DNA from: Sediminibacterium sp.
GTDB lineage: Bacteria > Bacteroidota > Bacteroidia > Chitinophagales > Chitinophagaceae
Assembly: GCA_030832695.1 (NCBI GenBank)
Contig: JAURIP010000009.1
Location: 1-14,335 of the forward strand
DNA: 14,335 nucleotides
Direction: 5' to 3'
Part shown: positions 1 through 9,231 of the stretch, piece after piece
How positions within the stretch are numbered: the first letter of the stretch is position 1
Layout of the letters: the number at the start of each line of letters is the position of its first letter
The notes under the pieces: model-generated
The model's database searches: none
What the model was told of the DNA's origin: nothing
Seen by the model: the letters and a program-made list of their open reading frames with translations, nothing else
Position numbers and translations under genes: made by a program

Positions 1-1242
1 ACCATTCTTTGGAACAGCTTCAAAATGGCCTTGCAAGAGTTAAGAGTCAATAAACTCCGTACTTTTTTATCCTTATTTGGCATCACCATTGGAATTTTTT
101 GCATTATCGGGGTTTTAGCGACCATTGATAGTTTGCAAACAAAAATCAAAAGTGATTTATCGAGTTTTGGGAACAACACAATTTACATTGACAAATGGAG
201 CTATGGCGGCGGCGGCGGGGAAGGCGATTATCCTTGGTGGAAATATATGAAGCGTCCAAGCATGAAAGTAAGCGAGATGGAAACGATTCAAAAAAAGAGT
301 TATCTGGCTTCAAATATTGCGTTTTTTGTTTCCTCTACTCAGTCCTTTACTTATGAAGAGAACATATTAAAGGGGATAAGTATGTATGGAATCACTAATG
401 ATTTCAATAAAATTCAGGTCTTTAATATTGGTTATGGCAGGTACTTTAAGGATACTGACTTTGAGCGTGGTGTTCCTTTAGGTGTTATTGGTTATGAAGT
501 AGCTTCGGAGTTATTTGGAAAGCCCGAAAAAGCTTTAGGAAAAATAGTTTCTTATAGAGGTCGTCGATTGGCCGTAATTGGAATTATTGAAAAGCAAGGT
601 AGTTCCATGATTGGTGGTTTTGATTATGATAAGTCATGTATCGTTACCTATAATTATTTTGCTTCTGTATTTAATCCAGATAATTCAAGTCCCTATATCA
701 TGGTACAAGCTAAGCCAGGTATACCTTCTAAGGCTTTGCAGGATGAATTGAATGGGGTAATGCGTCAGTTAAGAAAATTAAGTCCAACACAGGAAGATAA
801 TTTCACATGTAATGATGTCGCGCAATTTAAAGATCAAATTGAAAGTGTATTTGGTTCTATTAATAAAGGAGGCTGGGCGATTGCAGGCTTGTCATTAATT
901 GTAGGTGCTTTTGGTGTTGCCAATATTATGTTCGTAACCGTGAGAGAAAGAACCAGTCAAATTGGATTAAAAAAAGCAATCGGCGCCAGAAGCTCAACCA
1001 TACTTTATGAATTTTTATTAGAGAGTGCTTTCTTATGTATTATTGGCGGATTGGTAGGATTGTTCTTGGTATGGATTTTAGCATTGGCCTTAAGTGCAGT
1101 GCTGCCATTTGCCATTACAATTGCCCCAAGTATTATATTTTTGGCACTATCCATATGTATAATTTTAGGGGTTATCGCGGGTATTATTCCGGCATCCATT
1201 GCTTCAAAAATGAATCCGGTAGATGCAATCAGATCAAAGTAA
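1..1242 (+). CDS. MacB/FtsX-type ABC transporter permease, 5'-truncated by window edge
   Basis: Inner-membrane permease subunit of a MacB-like ABC exporter; its substrate cannot be told from sequence. The frame is open to base 1, so the true start lies left of the window. The Met codon at 25 is probably internal, because the eight codons before it (TILWNSFK) continue the usual N-terminal amphipathic helix. Counting from that Met: a first membrane segment at about residues 12-35, a periplasmic MacB_PCD-type domain at about 36-275, then three C-terminal membrane segments (about 283-307, 330-355, 362-390). Between the second and third of these four segments is the FtsX-family coupling stretch ERTSQIGLKKAIGARSS, which contacts the ATPase. 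A Gly-rich WSYGGGGGEGDYPWWKY segment lies early in the periplasmic part. The partner ATPase is not in view and may lie upstream. The family call is firm; the specific role is not. Confidence 0.9.
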   Translation, partial: TILWNSFKMALQELRVNKLRTFLSLFGITIGIFCIIGVLATIDSLQTKIKSDLSSFGNNTIYIDKWSYGGGGGEGDYPWWKYMKRPSMKVSEMETIQKKSYLASNIAFFVSSTQSFTYEENILKGISMYGITNDFNKIQVFNIGYGRYFKDTDFERGVPLGVIGYEVASELFGKPEKALGKIVSYRGRRLAVIGIIEKQGSSMIGGFDYDKSCIVTYNYFASVFNPDNSSPYIMVQAKPGIPSKALQDELNGVMRQLRKLSPTQEDNFTCNDVAQFKDQIESVFGSINKGGWAIAGLSLIVGAFGVANIMFVTVRERTSQIGLKKAIGARSSTILYEFLLESAFLCIIGGLVGLFLVWILALALSAVLPFAITIAPSIIFLALSICIILGVIAGIIPASIASKMNPVDAIRSK

Positions 1243-1263
1243 ACATCGTATTTTTTTAAGCTT

Positions 1264-1271
1264 TATCTTCG
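1264..1271 (+). promoter_or_regulatory. Candidate -7 promoter element before tsaD
   Basis: TATCTTCG differs from the Bacteroidota -7 consensus TAnnTTTG at one position. It ends exactly 4 nt before the GTG at 1276, so transcription would begin at or next to the start codon. No -33 TTTG/TTG is visible at the expected distance, so the call rests on one short motif and its position. Confidence 0.45.
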
Positions 1272-1275
1272 CAGG

Positions 1276-2298
1276 GTGAACCAACCTATTACCATACTTG
1301 CTATTGAATCCTCTTGTGATGAAACAGCCGCATCTGTGATTGTGGATGGTAAAATTTTATCCAACTTTATTGCCAACCAAACCGTACATGAAAAATATGG
1401 GGGCGTAGTACCTGAGTTAGCGAGTAGGGCACACATGGAAAATATTGTTCCTGTGGTGGATGCAGCATTAAAAAAAGCTTTTCCCGAATTAGCGCGCACG
1501 GAACAACTAGCGCAATTAAATGCTATTGCATTTACCCAAGCGCCTGGACTTATTGGTAGTTTATTGGTGGGCGCACAATTTGCAAAATCATTGGCATTAG
1601 CATTAAATATCCCACTTATCGCCGTGCATCATATGCAAGCGCATGTGTTGGCAAATTTAATTGATGACCCCAAACCCAATTATCCTTTTTTATGTTTAAC
1701 AGTGAGTGGTGGTCATACGCAAATTGTAAAATGTAACAGTGCTTCGGAAATGCATATTTTGGGTGAAACTATTGATGATGCTGCAGGAGAGGCCTTTGAT
1801 AAAATTTCAAAATTATTAGGACTTCCTTATCCGGGCGGCCCAGTTTTAGATAAATTAGCACAAGTGGGGAATCCAAAAGCTTTTGTTTTTGCAAAGCCTC
1901 AGGTACCCAATTTAGATTTTTCATTCAGTGGTTTAAAAACCAGTGTGTTGTATTTTTTACAAAAACAATCTCCTGAATTTATCCAGGAAAATTTAAATGA
2001 TTTGTGTGCATCTGTGCAATTGACCATTATTGAAATTTTACTTAAAAAGCTAAAAAAAGCGATGCAGGAAACCGGGATCAAGGAAGTTTGTATTGCTGGT
2101 GGCGTCAGTGCCAATAGCGGACTTCGTAAAGCCATGGAACAATTAGGGAAAGACACTCATTCAGCTATCTTTTTACCCAAATTTGAATATTGTACCGATA
2201 ATGCGGCAATGATTGCTATAACAGCTCATTTTAAGTACATCGCGGGTAGTTTTGAGCCATTGACCACATCGGCTTCTGCTAGGTCAAGTTGGGCTTAA
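1276..2298 (+). CDS. tsaD: tRNA N6-adenosine threonylcarbamoyltransferase TsaD
   Basis: Cytoplasmic enzyme that moves the threonylcarbamoyl group from TC-AMP to A37 of ANN-decoding tRNAs (t6A), working with TsaB and TsaE, neither of which is in view. The 340 residues match the normal family length. Visible motifs: N-terminal AIESSCDETAAS (about 9-20); metal-site HMQAH with H119 and H123; SGGHTQIV; the DDAAGEAFDKISKLLGLPYPGGP region (within which the ASKHA-fold phosphate loops lie); FSFSGLKT; AGGVSANSGLR; and CTDNAAMIA, whose D308 is the third expected metal ligand. All key residues are intact. The start is GTG at 1276, chosen because it gives the normal N-terminus and no in-frame ATG lies nearby upstream. 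It begins 33 nt after the permease gene but has its own candidate promoter, possibly leaderless. Confidence 0.97.
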   Translation: MNQPITILAIESSCDETAASVIVDGKILSNFIANQTVHEKYGGVVPELASRAHMENIVPVVDAALKKAFPELARTEQLAQLNAIAFTQAPGLIGSLLVGAQFAKSLALALNIPLIAVHHMQAHVLANLIDDPKPNYPFLCLTVSGGHTQIVKCNSASEMHILGETIDDAAGEAFDKISKLLGLPYPGGPVLDKLAQVGNPKAFVFAKPQVPNLDFSFSGLKTSVLYFLQKQSPEFIQENLNDLCASVQLTIIEILLKKLKKAMQETGIKEVCIAGGVSANSGLRKAMEQLGKDTHSAIFLPKFEYCTDNAAMIAITAHFKYIAGSFEPLTTSASARSSWA

Positions 2299-2329
2299 AC
2301 TTAATGAAGCAGGTTTAAAAAATTCAAAT

Positions 2330-3985
<1,656 letters not shown>

Positions 3986-4003
3986 GGGTGTTTAAGTCGA
4001 TTC

Positions 4004-4036
4004 TATTGGCATGAAAACCAATATTTTAGCCTTTTT
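4004..4036 (+). terminator. Possible weak terminator after the ABC-F gene
   Basis: TATTGG (4004-4009) can pair with CCAATA (4018-4023) around an 8-nt loop, followed by the T-rich run TTTTAGCCTTTTT. The stem is short and AT-rich, so this is only a candidate. Confidence 0.4.
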
Positions 4037-4102
4037 AACCCCTAAATGGACTAAATCTATAAAAAAACACTAAAATAAATGGGAGGGTAATTGATATTTA
4101 CT

Positions 4103-4110
4103 TACCTTTG
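4103..4110 (+). promoter_or_regulatory. -7 promoter element of the rpmB-rpmG cluster
   Basis: TACCTTTG fits TAnnTTTG exactly and is identical to the element in front of the RNase P RNA gene. The predicted start of transcription is near 4115, leaving about 19 nt before the rpmB ATG. No matching -33 element is evident. Confidence 0.65.
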
Positions 4111-4133
4111 CCGTCCGTAAAAAATAATTTCTC

Positions 4134-4370
4134 ATGGCTAGAGTATGTCAAGTAACTGGAAAGAAACCGATGACTGGAAACAGTGTATCGCATTCTAATA
4201 TTAAAACAAAGCGTCGCTTTCTTCCAAATTTACAAAAAAAGCGCTTCTATTTTATAGAAGAAGATCGTTGGATCACGCTTAAAGTATCTACTGATGCTTT
4301 AAGAACCATCAATAAAAATGGTTTAGCAGCAGTGGTAAAGGGTCTAAGAGCTGATGGCGAAAAGATCTAA
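4134..4370 (+). CDS. rpmB: Large-subunit ribosomal protein bL28
   Basis: Structural protein of the 50S subunit. The 78-residue product starts with [20 protein letters not shown], the typical L28 N-terminus, and continues with the basic [15 protein letters not shown] block and the C-terminal domain ending in the [12 protein letters not shown] tail. Only one Cys is present, so no zinc-binding site is expected. It is first in a cluster with rpmG and the DUF4295 gene, behind a perfect -7 element. The ATG has no Shine-Dalgarno; the bases before it are A-rich, as is usual in Bacteroidota. Confidence 0.98.
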   Translation: MARVCQVTGKKPMTGNSVSHSNIKTKRRFLPNLQKKRFYFIEEDRWITLKVSTDALRTINKNGLAAVVKGLRADGEKI

Positions 4371-4408
4371 ACAACCAATTAATTAAGTATAATTTATAAT
4401 ATACCATC

Positions 4409-4591
4409 ATGGCAAGGAAAGGAAACAGAGTTCAAGTAATATTAGAGTGCACAGAGCACAAGACTACAGGTTTACCTGGAACTAGTCGTTATATTACTAC
4501 TAAGAACAAAAAGAACACCCCAGATCGTTTGGAGTTCAAAAAGTATAATTCAATTTTGAAAAAAGTAACAGTTCACAAAGAAATTAAATAA
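4409..4591 (+). CDS. rpmG: Large-subunit ribosomal protein bL33 (zinc-free form)
   Basis: 50S protein of 60 residues. [21 protein letters not shown] followed by [21 protein letters not shown] is the typical L33 pattern. The family has zinc-binding forms with two CxxC pairs and Cys-less forms. Here only one Cys (in LECTEH) remains, so this is the zinc-independent form and should not be a target of zinc-starvation replacement. It lies 38 nt after rpmB and 2 nt before the next gene, so the three are surely one transcript. No Shine-Dalgarno precedes the ATG. Confidence 0.97.
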   Translation: MARKGNRVQVILECTEHKTTGLPGTSRYITTKNKKNTPDRLEFKKYNSILKKVTVHKEIK

Positions 4592-4593
4592 TC

Positions 4594-4764
4594 ATGGCAA
4601 AGTCAGCATCGAAAAACGCGAAAGTAAAGGATCTTAAGGCTTCTGCTGAAGCAAAAAACTGGACTAAAGTAATTAAAGCGATACGTAGCCCTAAAACTGG
4701 TGCTTATACTTTTAAAGAGTCTATCGTTCACAAAGATCTTGTTAAAGAATTCTTAGCGAAGTAG
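4594..4764 (+). CDS. DUF4295 family small basic protein, likely ribosome-associated
   Basis: A 56-residue Lys-rich protein read directly from the sequence (ATG at 4594, TAG at 4762-4764). The recognisable part is NWTKVIKAIRSPKTGAYTF, followed by KESIVHKDLVKEFLAK; this matches what I remember of the Bacteroidota DUF4295 family, found next to rpmG. The start lies only 2 nt after the rpmG stop, so it is co-transcribed with L28 and L33 and very probably translated with them. I recall that Bacteroidota ribosome structures contain an extra small large-subunit protein and this family is a good candidate, but I cannot confirm the match here. No membrane segment, Cys or enzyme motif is present. The family is fairly sure; the function is inferred from size, charge and context. 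Confidence 0.88.
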   Translation: MAKSASKNAKVKDLKASAEAKNWTKVIKAIRSPKTGAYTFKESIVHKDLVKEFLAK

Positions 4765-4816
4765 TGATATCATTGTCCTTTCATTAGGCAATGCTTTCTA
4801 CAATAAAATTTTGAAG

Positions 4817-4854
4817 TCCTCTCTCGTTATCCGAGAGGGGATTTTATTTTTATT
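4817..4854 (+). terminator. Rho-independent terminator after the ribosomal cluster
   Basis: Left arm TCCTCTCTCG (4817-4826) pairs with right arm CGAGAGGGGA (4832-4841) around the 5-nt loop TTATC, with one G-U pair, giving a 10-bp stem. A T-rich tail (TTTTATTTTTATT) follows. The A-rich bases left of the stem can pair with that tail, so the hairpin could also work on the other strand. It separates the ribosomal genes from ftsY. Confidence 0.88.
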
Positions 4855-4898
4855 GGCAACGAGCATAAAATCGACCGCAGGAGGAATGTTATTTTACT

Positions 4899-4906
4899 TA
4901 ATTTTA
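4899..4906 (+). promoter_or_regulatory. Weak candidate -7 element directly before ftsY
   Basis: TAATTTTA matches TAnnTTTG except for the last base. Its end is exactly 4 nt before the ftsY ATG, as at tsaD and the prenyl synthase gene. In AT-rich DNA such a match could be chance, and it is the weakest of the set. A promoter is expected here because a strong terminator lies just upstream. Confidence 0.3.
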
Positions 4907-4910
4907 CACC

Positions 4911-5873
4911 ATGAGTTTTTTAGGAAAGTTATTTGGGAAAAAAGAAAAGGAGTCCTTAGACCAAGGATTAGAAAAAACTAAGCAAGGTTTTTTTGAACGT
5001 ATTTCTAAAGTCATCATTGGAAAAACAACGGTGGACGATGCTTTATTGGATGAATTAGAGGAAGCATTAATTGGGGCCGATGTAGGTGTAGATACAACAC
5101 TTTCACTCATAGAACGCATACAGGAACGCGTAAAAAAAGATAAGTACCTATCCACTTCAGAATTAAATAAAATATTGCATGATGAAATAGTTAGTTTATT
5201 AGTGGATGCACCATCGGATCAGATGGGCTTTCAACCTCCTGCAAATAAAAAACCGTATGTCATACTAGTGGTTGGTGTAAATGGCGTAGGTAAAACCACC
5301 ACCATTGGCAAATTAGCACACCAATATAAGCAAGCTGGGAATCAGGTAATTTTGGGCGCTGGAGATACTTTTAGGGCTGCTGCAGTAGATCAGTTAACGA
5401 TATGGAGTGAACGTGTAGGCGTTTCAATTGTGAAACAAAATATGGGTTCAGATCCAAGTGCAGTTGCATTTGATACGGTACAATCTGCGATTGCAAAAAA
5501 TGCCGATGTCGTGATTATTGATACTGCTGGACGATTGCATAACAAAGTACATTTAATGGATGAGTTGAATAAAATTATGCGCGTTATACAAAAGCAATTG
5601 CCAGATGCACCGCATGAAGTATTATTGGTCCTTGATGGTTCCACTGGTCAAAATGCTTTAGAGCAAGCCAAACAATTCATGGCGGTGACGAATGTAAACG
5701 CTTTGGCAATAACAAAATTAGATGGCACTGCAAAAGGCGGTGTGGTATTAGCAATAGCACATCAATGTAAAATTCCAGTAAAATATATTGGTGTTGGTGA
5801 ACAAATTCAAGACTTGGTTTTATTTGATAAAAACGAATTTGTGGATTCCTTATTTAGCTTAAAAATGGAATAA
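4911..5873 (+). CDS. ftsY: Signal recognition particle receptor FtsY
   Basis: SRP-type GTPase that receives ribosome-nascent chain complexes from Ffh/4.5S RNA at the inner membrane and passes them to SecYEG. At 320 residues it has a short N-terminal amphipathic piece (MSFLGKLFGKKEKE), an N domain (about 20-105) and a complete G domain: P-loop GVNGVGKTT (122-130), DTFRAAAVDQL insertion-box region, DTAGR (204-208), TKLDG (268-272) and the C-terminal GVGEQIQDLVLFD. It lacks the long acidic A domain of E. coli FtsY, so membrane binding should rest on the N-terminal amphipathic helix. Its position after rpmB-rpmG-DUF4295 is a familiar Bacteroidota order, but a strong terminator separates it from them. 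The ATG at 4911 gives the expected N-terminus. It converges with the minus-strand gene that follows. Confidence 0.97.
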   Translation: MSFLGKLFGKKEKESLDQGLEKTKQGFFERISKVIIGKTTVDDALLDELEEALIGADVGVDTTLSLIERIQERVKKDKYLSTSELNKILHDEIVSLLVDAPSDQMGFQPPANKKPYVILVVGVNGVGKTTTIGKLAHQYKQAGNQVILGAGDTFRAAAVDQLTIWSERVGVSIVKQNMGSDPSAVAFDTVQSAIAKNADVVIIDTAGRLHNKVHLMDELNKIMRVIQKQLPDAPHEVLLVLDGSTGQNALEQAKQFMAVTNVNALAITKLDGTAKGGVVLAIAHQCKIPVKYIGVGEQIQDLVLFDKNEFVDSLFSLKME

Positions 5874-5906
5874 ACGCGAAAGGTGATTGCTATAAAAGTC
5901 CAAACC

Positions 5907-6404
5907 TTATTTAATAGTGTAGCGAATACCAATTCCTCCCCAACCTAAATCAAAATAACTAGCACCCACAAAATTAAAGGCGGGTTGTATGTCCACACTT
6001 AAGTTAATGGGCGTGTTTTTTAATTTATAATCAAGCCCTAACATACCATCAATTCCTACAGCGACTCCCGCACTTTTTGATGGGTTGTTGAGTTTATATC
6101 TTTCACTCCACAAATTAAAATGACCACCATAACCCATATACCAAGTTAAATTTTCGGCATTGGCAAAAGGGGTAAATTTTTCATTTAATATAGTTAGTTG
6201 AAAACCATCTAATGATATAAAACCAATTCCTTCTACCGCTTTATTTCTTGTGTAAAAGCTTCTATAACTGACGGCACCAGGGTTTAATTTAAAACCGATC
6301 GCTTTTTTATAGGGGCTTGTATATTGTTCTGTGCTAACTTGGCTATTTGCAAAGTAGGCAATCAATAAAAAGCTAATGGTAGTAATAAATCGGGTCAAAT
6401 TCAT
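5907..6404 (-). CDS. Exported small beta-barrel-like protein of unknown function
   Basis: A 165-residue protein that I cannot assign to a named family. It has a clear Sec signal peptide (MNLTRFITTISFLLIAYFANSQ, cleavage likely around residue 21-23). The rest is rich in Gly and aromatic residues in alternating patterns, e.g. LTWYMGYGGHFNLW, VGIDGMLGLDYKL and FDLGWGGIGIRYTIK. The C-terminal GIGIRYTIK looks like the last strand of an outer-membrane barrel, so a small 6-8-strand barrel is the best structural guess. No Cys, hence not a lipoprotein. It stands alone on the minus strand between two plus-strand genes and has its own perfect -7 element 20 nt before the ATG. Its stop is 33 nt from the ftsY stop, with no obvious terminator between. 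Coding and export are confident; the role is unknown. Confidence 0.8.
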   Translation of the reverse strand: MNLTRFITTISFLLIAYFANSQVSTEQYTSPYKKAIGFKLNPGAVSYRSFYTRNKAVEGIGFISLDGFQLTILNEKFTPFANAENLTWYMGYGGHFNLWSERYKLNNPSKSAGVAVGIDGMLGLDYKLKNTPINLSVDIQPAFNFVGASYFDLGWGGIGIRYTIK

Positions 6405-6424
6405 AAGTAATCTTTAGGGGTATA

Positions 6425-6432
6425 CAAATTTA
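6425..6432 (-). promoter_or_regulatory. -7 promoter element of the minus-strand barrel gene
   Basis: On the minus strand the sequence reads TAAATTTG, a perfect TAnnTTTG match. It ends 20 nt before the ATG at 6404, so a leader of about 16 nt is predicted. A clear -33 element is not seen. Confidence 0.55.
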
Positions 6433-6521
6433 AGGGGAAAAGGATTTTAAATTTGTTTAATATTTGCTAAAATGGGTAAAAACAAGAAGGAGTGGGGCTA
6501 TGAAATCTTGTGAATAATGTT

Positions 6522-6529
6522 TAGGTTTG
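6522..6529 (+). promoter_or_regulatory. -7 promoter element abutting the prenyl synthase start
   Basis: TAGGTTTG is a perfect TAnnTTTG match and ends exactly 4 nt before the ATG at 6534. If transcription begins at the usual distance, the mRNA starts at the A of the ATG and has no leader. No -33 element is evident; CTTG at 6507-6510 is too close. Confidence 0.5.
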
Positions 6530-6533
6530 TAGC

Positions 6534-7499
6534 ATGTATAGTTTTCAAGAGTTATCAGAAAAATTTAATAAGGAATTTGACCATCCTCACTTTCCTGAAA
6601 GCCCTACTACCTTGTATGCGCCAGGTGATTATTTTTTAAATATTGGGGGCAAACGAATAAGGCCTGTGATGTGCTTATTGGGCAATGAACTATTTAGTGA
6701 TTTACATCCTGACGCATATCAATTGGCCAACGCAGTTGAATTGTTTCACAATTTTACATTGGTCCATGACGACATGATGGATGCAGCAAGTTTGCGAAGG
6801 GGTAAAACTACGGTACATATAAAATATGGTGATAATACCGCTTTATTGGTAGGGGATGTGATGATGATTCGTGCATACGAGTATATCCAAAAAATTCAGT
6901 CTGCGCATTTATCTAAAATTTTACAAATTTTTAATACTACCGCTAAAGAAGTTTGTGAGGGGCAGCAATTGGATATGGATTTTGAAAAAATGGAAAAAGT
7001 GAGTTTGGATGCATATATAGAAATGATCACTTTAAAAACCTCGGTATTATTAGCTGCAAGTTTGGAGATGGGTGCAGTCATCGGAGGAGCAAGTGAGAAT
7101 AATTGCAAACAATTATATGAGTTTGGTAAAAAAATTGGAATCGCATTTCAAATACAGGATGATTATTTAGATGCTTTTGGTGACGCTGCTCTTTTTGGAA
7201 AAGAGCCAGGTGGTGATATAAAACAAAATAAAAAAACTTTTTTATTAATACATGCGTTAGAAGTTGCCAATGAAAAACAAAAAGCAGATTTGCATGATTT
7301 AATAAAATCTAATCCGGCGGATAAGGTGGAGAAAGTTTTAAGTATATTCAAAGCTTGTAAAGTAGATGATTGGGCGGAACAGTTAAAAGCAAGATATATG
7401 AATGAAGCATTTGCACATTTGGAAAATATTGCTGTTGTAGAAAAGCGTAAACAACCCATCATTGAGTTGGCGCATTATTTAATGAATCGAACAAAATAA
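6534..7499 (+). CDS. Trans-isoprenyl diphosphate synthase (polyprenyl synthetase family)
   Basis: Cytosolic enzyme that condenses isopentenyl diphosphate onto an allylic diphosphate in a head-to-tail, Mg-dependent reaction. It has 321 residues. The first Asp-rich motif is DDMMD (79-83) followed by RRGKTTVH; the second is DDYLD (209-213) in QIQDDYLDAFGD, followed by the conserved GGDIKQNKKTFL. GGKRIRP near residue 38-44 is the IPP-binding region. Residue -5 from the first motif is Phe (F74). In this family a bulky aromatic at -4/-5 usually limits the chain, so a short product (FPP/GGPP-like) is more likely than octaprenyl; this is inference. It leads a run with the permease (12-nt gap) and the Smr gene. 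The ATG at 6534 has no Shine-Dalgarno and sits right behind its -7 element. Confidence 0.93.
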   Translation: MYSFQELSEKFNKEFDHPHFPESPTTLYAPGDYFLNIGGKRIRPVMCLLGNELFSDLHPDAYQLANAVELFHNFTLVHDDMMDAASLRRGKTTVHIKYGDNTALLVGDVMMIRAYEYIQKIQSAHLSKILQIFNTTAKEVCEGQQLDMDFEKMEKVSLDAYIEMITLKTSVLLAASLEMGAVIGGASENNCKQLYEFGKKIGIAFQIQDDYLDAFGDAALFGKEPGGDIKQNKKTFLLIHALEVANEKQKADLHDLIKSNPADKVEKVLSIFKACKVDDWAEQLKARYMNEAFAHLENIAVVEKRKQPIIELAHYLMNRTK

Positions 7500-7511
7500 A
7501 TTAATTTCCAT

Positions 7512-9221
7512 ATGTCTATTTTCAGAAAAAAGTCAATCGATAAGATTATACAGGATGCTGCGGCTGGATTGAGTGATGGACATAGTTCAGGTGGATTAAA
7601 AAAAGTACTAGGCGTTCGCGATTTAACTTTTATGGGTATTGCAGCGGTGGTAGGTGCAGGAATATTTTCAACCATTGGGACTGCTGCATTTCATGGGGGG
7701 CCTGGAATTTCATTATTATTTGTTATTACAGCAATCACTTGTGGGTTTAGCGCTTTGTGTTATGCCGAATTTGCAAGTAGGGTTCCCATTGCAGGTAGTG
7801 CATATACTTATGCTTACGTTACATTTGGAGAATTAGTTGCTTGGATCATTGGGTGGGCTTTGATTTTGGAATATTCTATTGGCAATATTGTTGTGGCCAT
7901 TAGCTGGAGTGGATATTTTGTAAATTTATTGGAAGGGTTTCATATTTATTTACCAGGTTGGTTAGCGACCAATTTTGAACAAGCGCAACAAGGTTATGAG
8001 GAGGCGTTAAAACATTTGGCAGCAGGCGGTATACCAGCAACGTTTAGTAAACAAGCCCGTATCGGATATGATGCCATCAACAATGCACCGATGATTGGAA
8101 GCTGGAAAGTGATATTAAATATCCCAGCTTTTGTAATTGTTGTTTTAATTACCATATTAGTATATCGTGGAATAACGGAGAGTAAAAAAACTACGAATGC
8201 GATGGTGGTATTTAAAATCATCATTATTATTTTTGTGATTGTTTTAGGTTCGTTTTATGTGGATACCTCCAATTGGACGCCGTTTATGCCCAATGGTTTC
8301 ACTGGTGTATTAGCAGGGGTGTCTGCAGTATTTTATGCCTATATCGGTTTTGACGCAATATCAACCACCGCGGAAGAATGTAAGGACCCGCAAAGAGATT
8401 TGCCTAAGGGGATGATTTATTCTTTACTTATTTGTACGGTGTTGTATATATTAATTGCACTTGTGCTCACCGGGATGGTCAACTATTCTTTATTAAAAGT
8501 GGATGATCCATTGGCTTTTGTTTTTGAAAAAATTGGCATGCATAAAATTGGATATTTAATTTCGATTAGTGCGGTAGTAGCAACCACCAGCGTATTACTT
8601 GTATTTCAATTGGGTCAACCAAGAATATGGATGAGTATGAGTAGGGATGGTTTATTACCCAAAAAATTCTCAAAAGTTAATTCAAAGTTTGGAACACCTG
8701 GCTTTGCCACGATTATTACGGGCGTATTTGTTGGCGTACCCTCCTTGTTTATGAGTATTAGTCGTATGACCGATCTTACCAGTATTGGCACTTTATTCGC
8801 CTTTGTATTGGTTTGTTTTGGGGTATTGGTATTGCCAAAATTATCGCCCGATGTTAAAAAGAAAGCATTTCAGTTGCCTTATATTAATGGACAATTTATG
8901 ATTCCTGTATTGGCTGCTGTATTCATTTATTTTGGTCTAGACCGTATCTCTAATGCATTTGCTGCATTGGCTACAGAAGGATATCAAGAATTTTTGTATT
9001 TAATTTTCGTTTTTGTATTAATCATTGTTGCAGTGCTTAGTTTTATTCGCAAATACTCGGTCATTCCTGTAGTAGGCGCAATGTGTTGTATGTATTTGAT
9101 GATTGAAATACCGCCTGTTAGTTGGGTATGGTTTTTTGTTTGGATGACCATTGGTTTGGTTTTTTATTCCTTTTACGGTCGTCGTAAAAGTTTATTGGCA
9201 AAGGATGAAGAGGTTTCGTAA
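7512..9221 (+). CDS. APC superfamily amino acid permease (cationic amino acid transporter-like)
   Basis: Inner-membrane secondary transporter of 569 residues with about 12 or more hydrophobic segments. It has a cytosolic N-terminus (FRKKSIDKIIQDAAAG) before the first membrane helix. Typical APC signs are VVGAGIFSTIGTAA in TM1 (about residues 45-58), GSAYTYAYVTFGELVAWIIGW around TM3, and FYAYIGFDAISTTAEECKDPQRDLPKGM in the TM6-loop region. The RIWMSMSRDGLLPKKFSKVN loop and the overall length fit the CAT branch. The substrate is probably an amino acid, but cationic specificity is not proven by the motifs. An unusually long periplasmic loop (about residues 147-190, EGFHIYLPGW through GYDAINNAPM) lies between two membrane segments. 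The gene starts 12 nt after the prenyl synthase stop and ends 10 nt before the Smr gene, so it is likely part of one operon. Confidence 0.93.
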   Translation: MSIFRKKSIDKIIQDAAAGLSDGHSSGGLKKVLGVRDLTFMGIAAVVGAGIFSTIGTAAFHGGPGISLLFVITAITCGFSALCYAEFASRVPIAGSAYTYAYVTFGELVAWIIGWALILEYSIGNIVVAISWSGYFVNLLEGFHIYLPGWLATNFEQAQQGYEEALKHLAAGGIPATFSKQARIGYDAINNAPMIGSWKVILNIPAFVIVVLITILVYRGITESKKTTNAMVVFKIIIIIFVIVLGSFYVDTSNWTPFMPNGFTGVLAGVSAVFYAYIGFDAISTTAEECKDPQRDLPKGMIYSLLICTVLYILIALVLTGMVNYSLLKVDDPLAFVFEKIGMHKIGYLISISAVVATTSVLLVFQLGQPRIWMSMSRDGLLPKKFSKVNSKFGTPGFATIITGVFVGVPSLFMSISRMTDLTSIGTLFAFVLVCFGVLVLPKLSPDVKKKAFQLPYINGQFMIPVLAAVFIYFGLDRISNAFAALATEGYQEFLYLIFVFVLIIVAVLSFIRKYSVIPVVGAMCCMYLMIEIPPVSWVWFFVWMTIGLVFYSFYGRRKSLLAKDEEVS

Positions 9222-9231
9222 ATTTTGAATT

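Noticed and set aside
204..222. GGC-rich run in the permease gene as a repeat or unstable tract
   Set aside because: It encodes a Gly-rich piece of the periplasmic domain in an intact frame, and I recall similar Gly-rich stretches in related permeases.
4879..4888. AGGAGG followed closely by ATG upstream of ftsY, opening a 31-codon frame
   Set aside because: The frame has no recognisable product, runs out of frame into ftsY, and its AGGAGG is too far from the real ATG at 4911. Probably chance.
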